Source: Streptomyces roseolilacinus (GTDB taxonomy: Bacteria; Actinomycetota; Actinomycetes; Streptomycetales; Streptomycetaceae). From it: a stretch of DNA of 64,000 bases. Positions 31,867-40,435 of this stretch are shown piece after piece; the first letter of the stretch is position 1, and every line of letters starts with the position of its first letter. The translations under genes and the position numbers were made by a program. The DNA lies in the NCBI RefSeq assembly GCF_014649335.1, contig NZ_BMSV01000010.1:206266-270265 (forward strand), read 5' to 3'. The notes under the pieces are model-generated. The model worked only from the letters and a program-made list of their open reading frames with translations, had not been told where the DNA came from and searched no databases.

Positions 31867-32718
31867 GTGCGCAACCAGATCAAGACCCTCGCCGCCTTCA
31901 CCGGCATCACCGCCCTCGCCGTCGGCCTCACCGCCTGCGGCACCGCCTCCGACCCGGCCGCCTCCGGCTCCGGTGACGACGCGTCCAAGCCGCTCGTCGT
32001 CGCCGCGTCCCCGACGCCGCACGCCGACATCCTCACGTACGTCAAGGACAACCTCGCCGAGAAGGCCGGCCTCAAGCTGGAGGTCAAGGAGTTCACCGAC
32101 TACGTCCTGCCCAACACCGCCACGCAGGACGGCCAGGTCGACGCCAACTACTTCCAGCACAAGCCGTACCTGGACGACTTCAACAAGAAGAACAAGACCA
32201 CCATCGTCCCCGTGGTCGACGTCCACCTGGAGCCGCTCGGCCTCTACTCCCAGAAGCTGAAGTCGCTCAAGGACGTCAAGCCCGGCCAGACCGTCGCCGT
32301 CCCCAACGACACCACCAACGAGGGCCGCGCCCTCAAGCTCCTCGCCGACAACGGCCTGATCGCCCTCAAGCCGGGGGTCGGCGCCGACGCCAAGCTCTCC
32401 GACATCACCGACAAGAAGGGCCTGGAGTTCAAGGAGCTGGAGGCCGCCACCGTCCCGCGCGCCCTGAGCGACGTCGACGCCGCCGTCATCAACGGCAACT
32501 ACGCCATCGAGGCCAAGCTCACCCCCGCGAAGGACGCCCTCGCCCTGGAGAAGTCCGAGGGCAACCCGTACGCCAACTTCCTCGCCGTCAAGGACGGCAA
32601 CGAGGACGACCCGCGCGTGAGGAAGCTCGCCGAGCTGCTCAACTCGCCCGAGGTCAAGAAGTACATCGAGGACACCTACAAGGGCTCCGTGGTGCCCGCC
32701 TTCGGCGCCGCGAAGTAA
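31867..32718 (+). CDS. metQ: Methionine-binding lipoprotein
   Basis: 283 aa. NlpA/MetQ family: lipoprotein signal peptide with lipobox LTAC and lipidated Cys24, then LVVAASPTPHADILTYVKDNLAEKAGLKLEVKEFTDYVLPN, DANYFQHKPYLDDFNKKN, and PNDTTNEGRALKLLADNGLI, all ligand-binding blocks of methionine-binding proteins. It is anchored on the outer face of the membrane and delivers substrate to MetI. GTG 31867 has AAAGAGG 8 bases upstream. A strong terminator follows. Confidence 0.95.
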   Translation: MRNQIKTLAAFTGITALAVGLTACGTASDPAASGSGDDASKPLVVAASPTPHADILTYVKDNLAEKAGLKLEVKEFTDYVLPNTATQDGQVDANYFQHKPYLDDFNKKNKTTIVPVVDVHLEPLGLYSQKLKSLKDVKPGQTVAVPNDTTNEGRALKLLADNGLIALKPGVGADAKLSDITDKKGLEFKELEAATVPRALSDVDAAVINGNYAIEAKLTPAKDALALEKSEGNPYANFLAVKDGNEDDPRVRKLAELLNSPEVKKYIEDTYKGSVVPAFGAAK

Positions 32719-32733
32719 CGACGGCCCCGCCCA

Positions 32734-32765
32734 GGGCCCCGCGCACCACCCGGTGCGCGGGGCCC
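32734..32765 (+). terminator. Terminator after metQ
   Basis: GGGCCCCGCGCACC (32734-32747), loop ACCC, and the complementary 14 bases at 32752-32765; flanked by A/T pairs and followed by TTG. It lies 15 bases after the metQ stop. Confidence 0.85.
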
Positions 32766-32861
32766 TTGCCGTCCCACCCTGCGCGGCGACCTGCTCATGC
32801 TGCATGCTGGGCGTTCACGGCCCTTCACCAACAGTCCCCGGCCAACGGCATGGAGTTGCGC

Positions 32862-33497
32862 ATGACCACCACCTTTCCGGACGTCTCCATCAGCACGGAA
32901 CGGTTGGTGCTGCGCCCCTACGACGACACGGACATCCCCGCCCACACGGAGATGATGAACGACGAACTCGTCGTCGCCTGGACCTCCGCGCCCCACCCCT
33001 ACACCACCGCCCACGCCGAGGAGTGGGTCCACCGGGCCGCCCCCGCCGAGCGCACCAGCGGCCGCGGACTCGCCCTGGCCGTCACCGAGTTCCTCACCCA
33101 GCGCCTCGTCGGCACCGTCCACCTCCGCCACACCGACTGGCGCACCCGCTCCACCGAGATCGCCTACATCACCGCCTCCTGGGCCCGCGGCGAGGGCTAC
33201 GCCACCGAATCCGTCCTCGCCGTCGCCCGCTGGCTCTTCCGCGAGCAGCGCTTCGAACGCCTCGAACTGCGCACCGCCGCCGGCAACACCGCCTCCCAGC
33301 AGGTCGCCCAGAAGATCGGCTGCCTCAGCGAGGGCGTCCTGCGCAGCGCCTGGATAGCCCGCGCCCAGGCGGAGGACGGGACCTGGGCCGAGACCCGGAC
33401 CGACCTGATCGTCTGGAGCCTGCTTCCCGAGGACCTGGAAGGCGCCGACGGCCCCTACGCCCGCACCGGCCACCCCTCGTACCCCGACTGGAACTGA
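32862..33497 (+). CDS. GNAT-family N-acetyltransferase (RimJ/RimL type)
   Basis: 211 aa. RimJ/RimL-like: VSISTERLVLRPYDDTDIPAHTEMMNDELVVAW at the start, TEIAYITASWARGEGYATESVLAVARWLF around the acetyl-CoA loop, and LELRTAAGNTASQQVAQKIGCLSEGVLRSAWI near the C-terminus. Such proteins acetylate N-termini or small amines; not decidable here. ATG 32862 is preferred because GGAG lies 6 bases upstream; ATG 32850 is an alternative. Monocistronic. Confidence 0.87.
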   Translation: MTTTFPDVSISTERLVLRPYDDTDIPAHTEMMNDELVVAWTSAPHPYTTAHAEEWVHRAAPAERTSGRGLALAVTEFLTQRLVGTVHLRHTDWRTRSTEIAYITASWARGEGYATESVLAVARWLFREQRFERLELRTAAGNTASQQVAQKIGCLSEGVLRSAWIARAQAEDGTWAETRTDLIVWSLLPEDLEGADGPYARTGHPSYPDWN

Positions 33498-33582
33498 CCC
33501 CGCCGTCCGCCGGGGCGCCCCGCTTCCCGGTACGCTCACGGCAGCCCCGACCTGCACCGACACCCCAGGGAGACAGACGAAG

Positions 33583-34797
33583 ATGGCCGACCGGGTCACG
33601 GTGATCGGATGGGACGGCTCCCCCCTCACCGCCGCCGCGCGGTCCGCCCTCTCGGCCGCCACCCTCGTCGCCGGGGCCGCCCACCACCTCGCGCTCCCGG
33701 AGGTCCCCCCGCGGGCCGAGCGGATCCGCCTCGGCAGCGTCGACCTCGCCGCCCGCCGCATCGCCGGACACCGCGGCACGGCCGTCGTCCTCGCCGACGG
33801 CGACCCCGGCTTCTTCGGCGTCGTCCGCACCCTGCGCGACCCCCGGCACGGCCTGGAGGTCGAGGTCGTCCCCGCCGTCTCCTCCGTCGCCGCCGCCTTC
33901 GCCCGCGCCGGCATGCCCTGGGACGACGCCCGCGTCGTCGTCGCCCACACCCGCACGCTGCGCCGCGCCGTGAACGTCTGCCGCGCCCACCCCAAGGTCG
34001 CCGTCCTCACCTCCCCGGGCGCCGGCCCCGCCGAACTCGCCCTCATGCTCGACGGGGTCCACCGCACCTTCGTCATCTGCGAGGCCCTCGGCACCGAACG
34101 CGAACAGGTCACCGTCCTCACCTCCGACAAGGCCGCCGACCTCGGCTGGCGCGACCCCAACGTCGTCCTGTCCATCGGCGGCTCCGTCCCCGCCCCCGCC
34201 GCGGGCGGTTGGCTCATGGGCCCCGACCCCGGCCCGGTACGCGGCTGGGGCCTGAGCCCCGGGGCGTACGACGAGCCCGCCCCCGCCGCGCCGCGCACCG
34301 GCGAGGCGCCCGTCCTGCGCGCCGCCCAGCTCGCCCGCCTCGGCCCCCGCGTCGGCGACCTCGTCTGGGACGTCGGCACCGGTTCCGGCGCCTTCGCCGC
34401 CGAGGCCGCCCGGTTCGGCGCCGCCGTCATCGCCGTCGACCTCGACCCGGACGCCTGCGGTCGCGCCGAGGCCGCCGCCCGCCGCTTCGGCGTCCAGCTC
34501 CAGGCCGTCGCCGGCCGCGCCCCCCACGTCCTGGAACGCCTCCCCGAACCCGATGTCGTACGCGTCGGCGGCGGGGGAGCGGAGGTCGTCGCCGCCTGCG
34601 CCGACCGCCGCCCCGAGCGGATCGTCACGCACGCCGGCACCCGCGACGAGGCCGAGGCCGCCGGCGCGGCCCTCGCCGCCGGCGGCTACACCGTCGAATG
34701 CGTCCTCCTGCAGTCCGTCGACCTCGACCCCGCCGCCTGGTCCGAACGCGACCGCTCGGTGGCCTTCCTCATCACCGGACGCAGACCCGCCCCGTGA
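33583..34797 (+). CDS. cobL: Precorrin-6Y C5,15-methyltransferase (CbiE-CbiT fusion)
   Basis: 404 aa, two domains in one chain. N-terminal CbiE tetrapyrrole methylase (about 1-200: VTVIGWDGSPLTAAARSAL, ADGDPGFFG, PAVSSVAAAFARAG). C-terminal CbiT SAM methyltransferase/decarboxylase (about 235-400: AAQLARLGPRVGDLVWDVGTGSGAFAAEAARFGAAVIAVDLD). It methylates C5 and C15 and removes the C12 acetate carboxyl of precorrin-6Y in corrin ring synthesis, cytosolic. Start ATG 33583 follows CAGGGAGACAGACGAAG. It is near the BluB-CobT gene, though separated by the riboswitch candidate, so it probably has its own control. Confidence 0.93.
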   Translation: MADRVTVIGWDGSPLTAAARSALSAATLVAGAAHHLALPEVPPRAERIRLGSVDLAARRIAGHRGTAVVLADGDPGFFGVVRTLRDPRHGLEVEVVPAVSSVAAAFARAGMPWDDARVVVAHTRTLRRAVNVCRAHPKVAVLTSPGAGPAELALMLDGVHRTFVICEALGTEREQVTVLTSDKAADLGWRDPNVVLSIGGSVPAPAAGGWLMGPDPGPVRGWGLSPGAYDEPAPAAPRTGEAPVLRAAQLARLGPRVGDLVWDVGTGSGAFAAEAARFGAAVIAVDLDPDACGRAEAAARRFGVQLQAVAGRAPHVLERLPEPDVVRVGGGGAEVVAACADRRPERIVTHAGTRDEAEAAGAALAAGGYTVECVLLQSVDLDPAAWSERDRSVAFLITGRRPAP

Positions 34798-34879
34798 TCC
34801 CCTCGCTACGGAAGGCCAGGTAGGCTGGCCGACCGTTCCACCACAGCCGGGTATGTCGGCGTTTTGTTCGTCAACACCC

Positions 34880-35030
34880 GTCAGGAGGCGTCCCCCCTCG
34901 GGGGTGCCGCGTGGGGGAACACCACAGGGGGGACGCGCGACGTGGCGCAGTCCACAGCCGCCCGTGGCGGAAGCCACTGCCACGGGGCGCGAACGCGGCG
35001 AGAATGCTGGATGTCCGCTCGCCGTTCGTG
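34880..35030 (+). promoter_or_regulatory. Candidate cobalamin (B12) riboswitch upstream of the BluB-CobT gene
   Basis: The 308-base gap before the fusion gene holds strongly folded RNA: stem GCGTCCCCCC (34888-34897) with 34927-34936 enclosing a GGGGGAAC element; GTGG-cgcagt-CCAC (34942-34955) resembling P4/L4; then AGCCGCCC and GGAAGCCACTGCC (about 34955-34981), similar to the conserved core of cobalamin elements. A second hairpin, CGAACGcGGCGAG with CTCGCCGTTCG (34990-35028), presents loop GCTGGATGTCC resembling a B12 box. The canonical GGTGnnAATCCG is not exact, so this is a divergent or uncertain match. Position before lower-ligand genes favours it. Confidence 0.55.
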
Positions 35031-35105
35031 CCGCGCGGCGCGCACGCTCGTTGTCGATGGCGGGCGGAAGTCTGAAGGAGCACAACCGATGGGCGAGGGG
35101 TACGC

Positions 35106-38100
35106 ATGACTGACACCGGCCAGGTCCCGGGCGAGGGACAGCCCGAGAACGCAGGCATGGTGGAGCAGCCGGGCATGCCCGCCCCGGACGCGTACACCTT
35201 CCTCGACCCCTCCGGCACAGGCGCCGACGACGACGATCTGCTCCTGATGCCGGGCGCCCAGGGCGCCTGGACGGAGCCGCAGTCCGGTGTCGCCCCGGCC
35301 CCGCCCGTCACCGTGCCGACGCCGCAGGCGCCGGCCGCCGAGCACGGCGCGTACGACCCGCTCGCCCCCCAGGAAGGTACCGCCCCCGTGTACGAGCCGG
35401 CCCACCACGAGCCCGGCGCCCACGAGACGGGCGGCCAGGACCTCGGGACCGACGGCCACGGCGCCGTGTACGCCCCGCAGCACGCCCAGGCCCCCGCGCA
35501 GGTGCCGCAGCAGGCCCCGCGGCGGCCCCTGCACATGGGCCCGCCCATGCCCGACACGGGCGGTGTCGTCCGTTCGCTCGCCGACCGCGGCCCCGCCCCC
35601 GTGCCGGCCGCCCCCGCGCCGGCCGTCCAGGGCCCGCCGACCCTCGGCACCGAGTACCTGGACGTGCCCGGCTCGGCGGCGCAGGGCGCGCAGCCGTGGG
35701 CGCAGCAGCCCGCCGCCGCGGAGGCGACGGGCGGGTCCGTCCCGGCGGAGGGCGCGGCCCCGGCGGCCCCGCACCCCGCCCCGGCGCAGCCCTCGGTCCC
35801 GTCCCCCCGCCACGGCGCGCCGCAGCCGCAGCCCCACGTCCCGGCGCAGGCCACCCCCGCCCACGGCGTCCCGGTAGCCCAGCCGGCGCCCGCCCAGGTC
35901 CCCGCCGAGCAGGCGACGGCCGCCCCGGAGCCGGTACCGGCCCAGGTCCCCGGGGCGCCCGCCCCGTCCCCGGAGCAGGTGCCCGCGCACGGCGTCCCGG
36001 CCCAGGAGGCGGCCGCCCCCGCCCAGGACGCCGCACCGGTGTGGCCCGCCGACGCGCCCGCCCCCGAGGCGGCCCCGGCCGCCGCCCACCCGGCGACCGC
36101 CGAGCCGGTCGCCGCACCGGCACCCACGGCGCAGGCCCCGGCCGAGCCCGCCACCCCTGCCGTACCGGCTGAGCCTGCCGTACCGGCCGAGCCCGCCGAG
36201 CCTGCGGTACCGGCTGAGCCCGCCGTACCGGCCGAGCCCGCCGAGCCTGCGGTACCGGCTGAGCCTGCCGTACCGGCCGAGCCCGCCGAGCCTGCGGTAC
36301 CGGCCGAGCCCGCCACGCCGGCCGAGCCTGCGGTACCCGCCGAGCCCGCCGCACCGGCCGAGCCCCAGGCGGCGGAGGCCGCGCCCACCGCGGCGGCGGC
36401 GCCCGAGCCGGTGGCCGCCGACCCCTCCGCCACCCCGGAGGCCGCGCCCACCGCGGCGGCCCCCGCAGAGCCGGCCGCGCAGCTGCCCGCCGAGCAGGTG
36501 GCCGCCGCTCCGCCCGCCCCGGAGCCGGCCGCCGCGCCCGTGACCGAGGCGGCGCCCGCCGCTCCCGCGGCTCCCGACGACACGGCTCCCCAGCTGCCCG
36601 CCGAACCGGCGCCCGCAGGCCCGGTGGCCGACGCGGCGCCCGCCCAGGCACCGGCCGAGGCCGCTCCGGAGGCGGCCCCGTCGGCGCAGGCTCCCGCCGC
36701 CGACGCGCCCGCCCAGGTCCCGGCCGCCGACGGCACGCCCGCCGCGGCCGCTCCCTCCGACACGGAGGCGCCCGCCGGGTCCGCGGCCGACGCGGCGTCC
36801 CCCGCGCCCGCCGAGGCACCGGCCGCCCAGGTACCGGCCGAGGCACCGGCCGAGCAGGCACCGGCCGAGCAGGTGCCGACCGCCGCCGGCGCGCCCGAGG
36901 AGGCGCCCGCCGAGCCGGTCGTCCCGGCCGGAGCGGAGCCCGCCCCGGCGGCCCCCGCCGGGGAAGCCCCCGCCGGACCCGTCGCCGAGGACGGCACGCC
37001 CGCCGGTACGCCGTCCACCGGTTCCGTCCCCGCCGAGCCGGTCCCCGCCGACGCGGCGCCCGCCCAGGCCCCCGCCGAAGGCGCGCCCGCCGACGCGGCC
37101 CCCGCCGCCGACGCGGCCGCCCCGGCCCCCCAGGCCGACGGGGCCCAGGAGGCCCCGGCCGCCGGCGCCGAGGCCCCGGCCGCCGAGGTCCAAGCCGTCG
37201 AGGCCCCGGCCGCCCCCGCCGGTCCCCCCGCCCCCGGCTACGCCGACGACGAGCGGGAGGCGATCCTGCGGGTCATGCGGGAGCGGCGGGACATCCGCCA
37301 CGGCTTCCGCAGCGACCCCGTCCCGCACGAGGTCCTGCTGCGCGTCCTGGAGGCCGCCCACACGGCGCCCTCCGTGGGCCACTCCCAGCCGTGGGACTTC
37401 GTCGTCATCCGCTCCGCCGAGACGCGCCGCACGATGCACGAACTCGCCCAGCGCCAGCGCGAGGCGTACGCCAGGTCGCTGCCCAAGGGCCGGGCGAAGC
37501 AGTTCAAGGAACTGAAGATCGAGGCCATCCTCGACACCCCGGTGAACATCGTCGTCACCGCCGACCCGACCCGCGGCGGCCGCCACACCCTCGGCCGCCA
37601 CACGCAGCCGCAGATGGCCCCGTACTCCTCCGCGCTCGCGGTGGAGAACCTGTGGCTCGCCGCCCGCGCCGAGGGCCTCGGCGTCGGCTGGGTCAGCTTC
37701 TTCGACGAGCGCGAGATGGTCCGCGCCCTCGGCCTGCCCGAGCACCTCGAAGTCGTCGCCTACCTGTGCGTCGGCTACGTCGACGAGTTCCCCGAGGAGC
37801 CGGAGCTGATGCAGGCGGGCTGGTCGAAGAGGCGCCCCCTGTCGTGGGTCGTCCACGAGGAGACGTACGGCCGCCGCGCCCTGCCCGGCGAGGAGCCGCA
37901 CGACCTCCTCCAGGAGACCGTCGCCAACATCCGCCCGCTGGACGCCAAGGCGCTCGGCGAGGCGTGGGAGCGCCAGAAGCGCATGACGAAGCCGGCCGGC
38001 GCGCTCGGCATGCTGGAGATCATCTCCGCGCAGCTGTGCGGCCTGTCCCGGGCCTGCCCGCCGCCCATCCCCGAGCCCGCCGCGGTGGCGATCTTCGCCG

Positions 38101-38954
38101 GGGACCACGGGGTGCACGCCCAGGGCGTCACGGTCTGGCCGCAGGAGGTGACGGCGCAGATGGTCGCCAACTTCCTCGGCGGCGGCGCCGTCTGCAACGC
38201 CTTCGCCAACCAGGTCGGCGCCGAGGTCTGCGTCGTCGACGTCGGCGTCGCCGCCGAACTCCCCGCCACCCCGGGCCTGCTGCCCCGCAAGGTGCGCGCC
38301 GGCACGGCGGACTTCACCACCGGTCCCGCCCTCACCCGCGACGAGGTCCTCGCCGCGGTCGAGGTCGGCATCGAGACCGCCCGCGACCTCGTCGCCGCCG
38401 GCAACAAGGCGATCCTCACCGGCGAGATGGGCATCGCCAACACCACCGCGTCCGCCGCGCTGATCTCCGTCTACACGGGCGTCGACCCGGCCGAGGTCAC
38501 CGGCCGCGGCACGGGCATCAACGACGAGATGCACGCCCGGAAGGTCGACGTCGTCCGCCGCGCCCTCGACCTCCACCAGCCGGACCCGGCCGACCCGATC
38601 GGCGTGCTGGGCGCGGTCGGCGGCCTGGAGCACGCCGCGATGGTCGGCTTCATCCTCGGCGGGGCGTCGCTGCGCACCCCGGTCGTCCTCGACGGCGTCA
38701 GCGCCGGCGCGGCCGCCCTGGTGGCCCGCGCCATCGCGCCGGAGTCGCTCGCCGCGTGCATCGCCGGCCACCGCAGCGCCGAGCCCGGCCACATGGCGGC
38801 GCTGGGCAAGCTGGGCCTGCGCCCGCTCGTCGACCTGGACCTCCGCCTCGGCGAGGGCACCGGCGCCCTGCTGGCCCTGCCGCTGGTCCAGAGCGCGGCC
38901 CGCGCCATGCACGAGGTGGCGACGTTCGACTCGGCGGGCGTCACCGAGAAGTAG
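35106..38954 (+). CDS. cobT: Fusion: long Ala/Pro/Glu-rich region, BluB-like nitroreductase, and CobT
   Basis: 1282 aa. Residues 1-140 are acidic/Gly-rich, and 140-705 are low-complexity Ala/Pro/Glu (PAEPAVPAEP repeats), presumably disordered. Residues about 711-930 match BluB (ERRDIRHGFRSDPVPHEVLLRVLEAAHTAPSVGHSQPW, GLGVGWVSFFDEREMV), which converts FMNH2 to 5,6-dimethylbenzimidazole. Residues about 931-1282 are CobT (MTKPAGALGMLEIISAQLCG, FAGDHGVHAQGV, GEMGIANTTASAAL, GRGTGINDEMHARKVDVV), which ribosylates that base with nicotinate mononucleotide. Together they make the activated B12 lower ligand. ATG 35106 follows GGCGAGGGGTACGC. Two enzymes in one chain would channel base to transferase; role of the long N-terminus is unknown. 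Confidence 0.9.
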   Translation: MTDTGQVPGEGQPENAGMVEQPGMPAPDAYTFLDPSGTGADDDDLLLMPGAQGAWTEPQSGVAPAPPVTVPTPQAPAAEHGAYDPLAPQEGTAPVYEPAHHEPGAHETGGQDLGTDGHGAVYAPQHAQAPAQVPQQAPRRPLHMGPPMPDTGGVVRSLADRGPAPVPAAPAPAVQGPPTLGTEYLDVPGSAAQGAQPWAQQPAAAEATGGSVPAEGAAPAAPHPAPAQPSVPSPRHGAPQPQPHVPAQATPAHGVPVAQPAPAQVPAEQATAAPEPVPAQVPGAPAPSPEQVPAHGVPAQEAAAPAQDAAPVWPADAPAPEAAPAAAHPATAEPVAAPAPTAQAPAEPATPAVPAEPAVPAEPAEPAVPAEPAVPAEPAEPAVPAEPAVPAEPAEPAVPAEPATPAEPAVPAEPAAPAEPQAAEAAPTAAAAPEPVAADPSATPEAAPTAAAPAEPAAQLPAEQVAAAPPAPEPAAAPVTEAAPAAPAAPDDTAPQLPAEPAPAGPVADAAPAQAPAEAAPEAAPSAQAPAADAPAQVPAADGTPAAAAPSDTEAPAGSAADAASPAPAEAPAAQVPAEAPAEQAPAEQVPTAAGAPEEAPAEPVVPAGAEPAPAAPAGEAPAGPVAEDGTPAGTPSTGSVPAEPVPADAAPAQAPAEGAPADAAPAADAAAPAPQADGAQEAPAAGAEAPAAEVQAVEAPAAPAGPPAPGYADDEREAILRVMRERRDIRHGFRSDPVPHEVLLRVLEAAHTAPSVGHSQPWDFVVIRSAETRRTMHELAQRQREAYARSLPKGRAKQFKELKIEAILDTPVNIVVTADPTRGGRHTLGRHTQPQMAPYSSALAVENLWLAARAEGLGVGWVSFFDEREMVRALGLPEHLEVVAYLCVGYVDEFPEEPELMQAGWSKRRPLSWVVHEETYGRRALPGEEPHDLLQETVANIRPLDAKALGEAWERQKRMTKPAGALGMLEIISAQLCGLSRACPPPIPEPAAVAIFAGDHGVHAQGVTVWPQEVTAQMVANFLGGGAVCNAFANQVGAEVCVVDVGVAAELPATPGLLPRKVRAGTADFTTGPALTRDEVLAAVEVGIETARDLVAAGNKAILTGEMGIANTTASAALISVYTGVDPAEVTGRGTGINDEMHARKVDVVRRALDLHQPDPADPIGVLGAVGGLEHAAMVGFILGGASLRTPVVLDGVSAGAAALVARAIAPESLAACIAGHRSAEPGHMAALGKLGLRPLVDLDLRLGEGTGALLALPLVQSAARAMHEVATFDSAGVTEK
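36162..36296 (+). repeat. Three 45-bp tandem repeats within the fusion gene
   Basis: Unit GTACCGGCTGAGCCTGCCGT... of 45 bases occurs at 36162-36206, 36207-36251 and 36252-36296 with one or two substitutions, followed by a degenerate copy to about 36360. It encodes VPAEPAVPAEPAEPA. Likely length-variable by replication slippage; in frame so protein stays intact. Confidence 0.9.
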
Positions 38955-38986
38955 CGGCCCCGCCGGGCGCCCGTGCCCGCACGTCC

Positions 38987-39023
38987 CCGCGGCCGGCCCG
39001 TCACCCCGACGGACCGGCCGCGG
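38987..39023 (+). terminator. Terminator after the BluB-CobT gene
   Basis: CCGCGGCCGG (38987-38996) pairs with 39014-39023; inside, CCGTC/GACGG extends the stem past one C/A mismatch with loop ACCCC. 33 bases after the stop. Confidence 0.8.
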
Positions 39024-39165
39024 CGTGACGATCGCAACGCGCCCGGCCCCGAGTGCCGGTGTCCCCGCCCCGTATCGTGGTCGCCAGCGCACCCCCCGCC
39101 TCACCAGCCACTTCACCGTCGCAGTGGCCCCGCCCCGCACCATCCGCCGAGGAGACCACACCGCC

Positions 39166-40398
39166 ATGGTCGAGAACGCCGAGCAGCCCGCCTACCCCGT
39201 CGGACTTCGCCTCTCCGGGCGCCGTGTCGTCGTCATCGGCGGCGGCCAGGTGGCCCAGCGCCGGCTCCCGGCGCTCATCGCCGCGGGCGCCGACGTCACC
39301 CTCGTCTCGCCGTCCGCCACGGCGTCGGTGGAGGCCATGGCCGAGACCGGCGAGATCCGCTGGGAACGCCGCCGGTACGAGGAGGGGGACCTCGCCGACG
39401 CCTGGTACGTGCTCGTCGCGACCACCGATCCGGAGGCCAACGCCCGCGCGTCCGCCGAGGCCGAGCGGACCAGGACCTGGTGCGTACGCTCCGACGACGC
39501 CGAGGCCGCCACCGCCTGGACCCCGGCGACCGGCAGGATCGAAGGCGTCACCGTCGCCGTCCTCACCGGCAACGACCCGCGCCGCTCGGCCGCCGTGCGC
39601 GACGCGATCGTCGAGGGCCTGCGCGACGGCACCCTCGCCGCGCCCCAGCACCGCTCCCGCGCCCCGTTCGTCGCCCTCGTCGGCGGCGGCCCGGGCGATC
39701 CGGACCTCATCACCGTGCGCGGCCGCCGGCTCCTCGCCGAGGCGGACGTGGTGATCGCCGACCGGCTGGGCCCGCGCGACCTGCTCGACGAACTGCCGCC
39801 GCACGTCGAGGTGATCGACGCGGCGAAGATCCCCTACGGCCGGTACATGGCCCAGGAGGCCATCAACGACGCGCTGATCGAGCACGCCCGGCGGGGCAGG
39901 TCCGTGGTCCGCCTCAAGGGCGGCGACCCGTTCGTGTTCGGCCGCGGCATGGAGGAGGCGCAGGCGCTGGCCGAGGCGGGCATCCCCTGCACCGTCGTCC
40001 CCGGCATCTCCAGCTCCATCTCCGTCCCCGGCGCCGCCGGCATCCCGGTCACCCACCGCGGTGTCGCCCACGAGTTCACCGTGGTCAGCGGCCACGTCGC
40101 CCCCGACGACCCGCGCTCCCTCGTCGACTGGGCGTCCCTGGCGAAGCTGCGCGGCACGCTCGTGATCCTCATGGGCGTGGACAAGATCGGCAAGATCGCG
40201 GAGGCGCTGGTCGCCCACGGCAAGGACCCGGCCACGCCCCTCGCCCTCGTCCAGGAGGGCACGACCGCGGCCCAGCGCCGCGTGGACGCGACGCTGGCCA
40301 CGGTCGCGGAGAGGGTACGGGCCGAGGACGTCCGCCCGCCCGCCGTCATCGTGATCGGCCCCGTGGTCCGCGAGGCCCCGGACGGGCACCGGCGCTGA
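39166..40398 (+). CDS. cysG: Siroheme synthase / uroporphyrinogen-III C-methyltransferase
   Basis: 410 aa. N-terminal precorrin-2 dehydrogenase/ferrochelatase-like domain (about 1-150: GLRLSGRRVVVIGGGQVAQRRLPALIAAGADVTLVSP) with NAD fold. C-terminal SUMT (about 165-400: VALVGGGPGDPDLITVRGRRLLAEADVVIADRL, VVRLKGGDPFVFGRG, PVTHRGVAHEFTVVSGH). It makes precorrin-2/sirohydrochlorin, feeding both siroheme (sulphite/nitrite reduction) and B12, consistent with the corrinoid neighbourhood. ATG 39166 has GAGGAG 11 bases upstream; a longer frame from 39025 lacks one. Homologues are often called cobA in actinomycetes. Confidence 0.92.
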   Translation: MVENAEQPAYPVGLRLSGRRVVVIGGGQVAQRRLPALIAAGADVTLVSPSATASVEAMAETGEIRWERRRYEEGDLADAWYVLVATTDPEANARASAEAERTRTWCVRSDDAEAATAWTPATGRIEGVTVAVLTGNDPRRSAAVRDAIVEGLRDGTLAAPQHRSRAPFVALVGGGPGDPDLITVRGRRLLAEADVVIADRLGPRDLLDELPPHVEVIDAAKIPYGRYMAQEAINDALIEHARRGRSVVRLKGGDPFVFGRGMEEAQALAEAGIPCTVVPGISSSISVPGAAGIPVTHRGVAHEFTVVSGHVAPDDPRSLVDWASLAKLRGTLVILMGVDKIGKIAEALVAHGKDPATPLALVQEGTTAAQRRVDATLATVAERVRAEDVRPPAVIVIGPVVREAPDGHRR

Positions 40399-40435
40399 CC
40401 CCCCCACCCGCACCTCCGACAAGGCGACAGCTCCC

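Noticed and set aside
36162..36360. CRISPR array
   Set aside because: The repeats are contiguous without spacers, in frame, and encode a Pro/Ala/Glu peptide.
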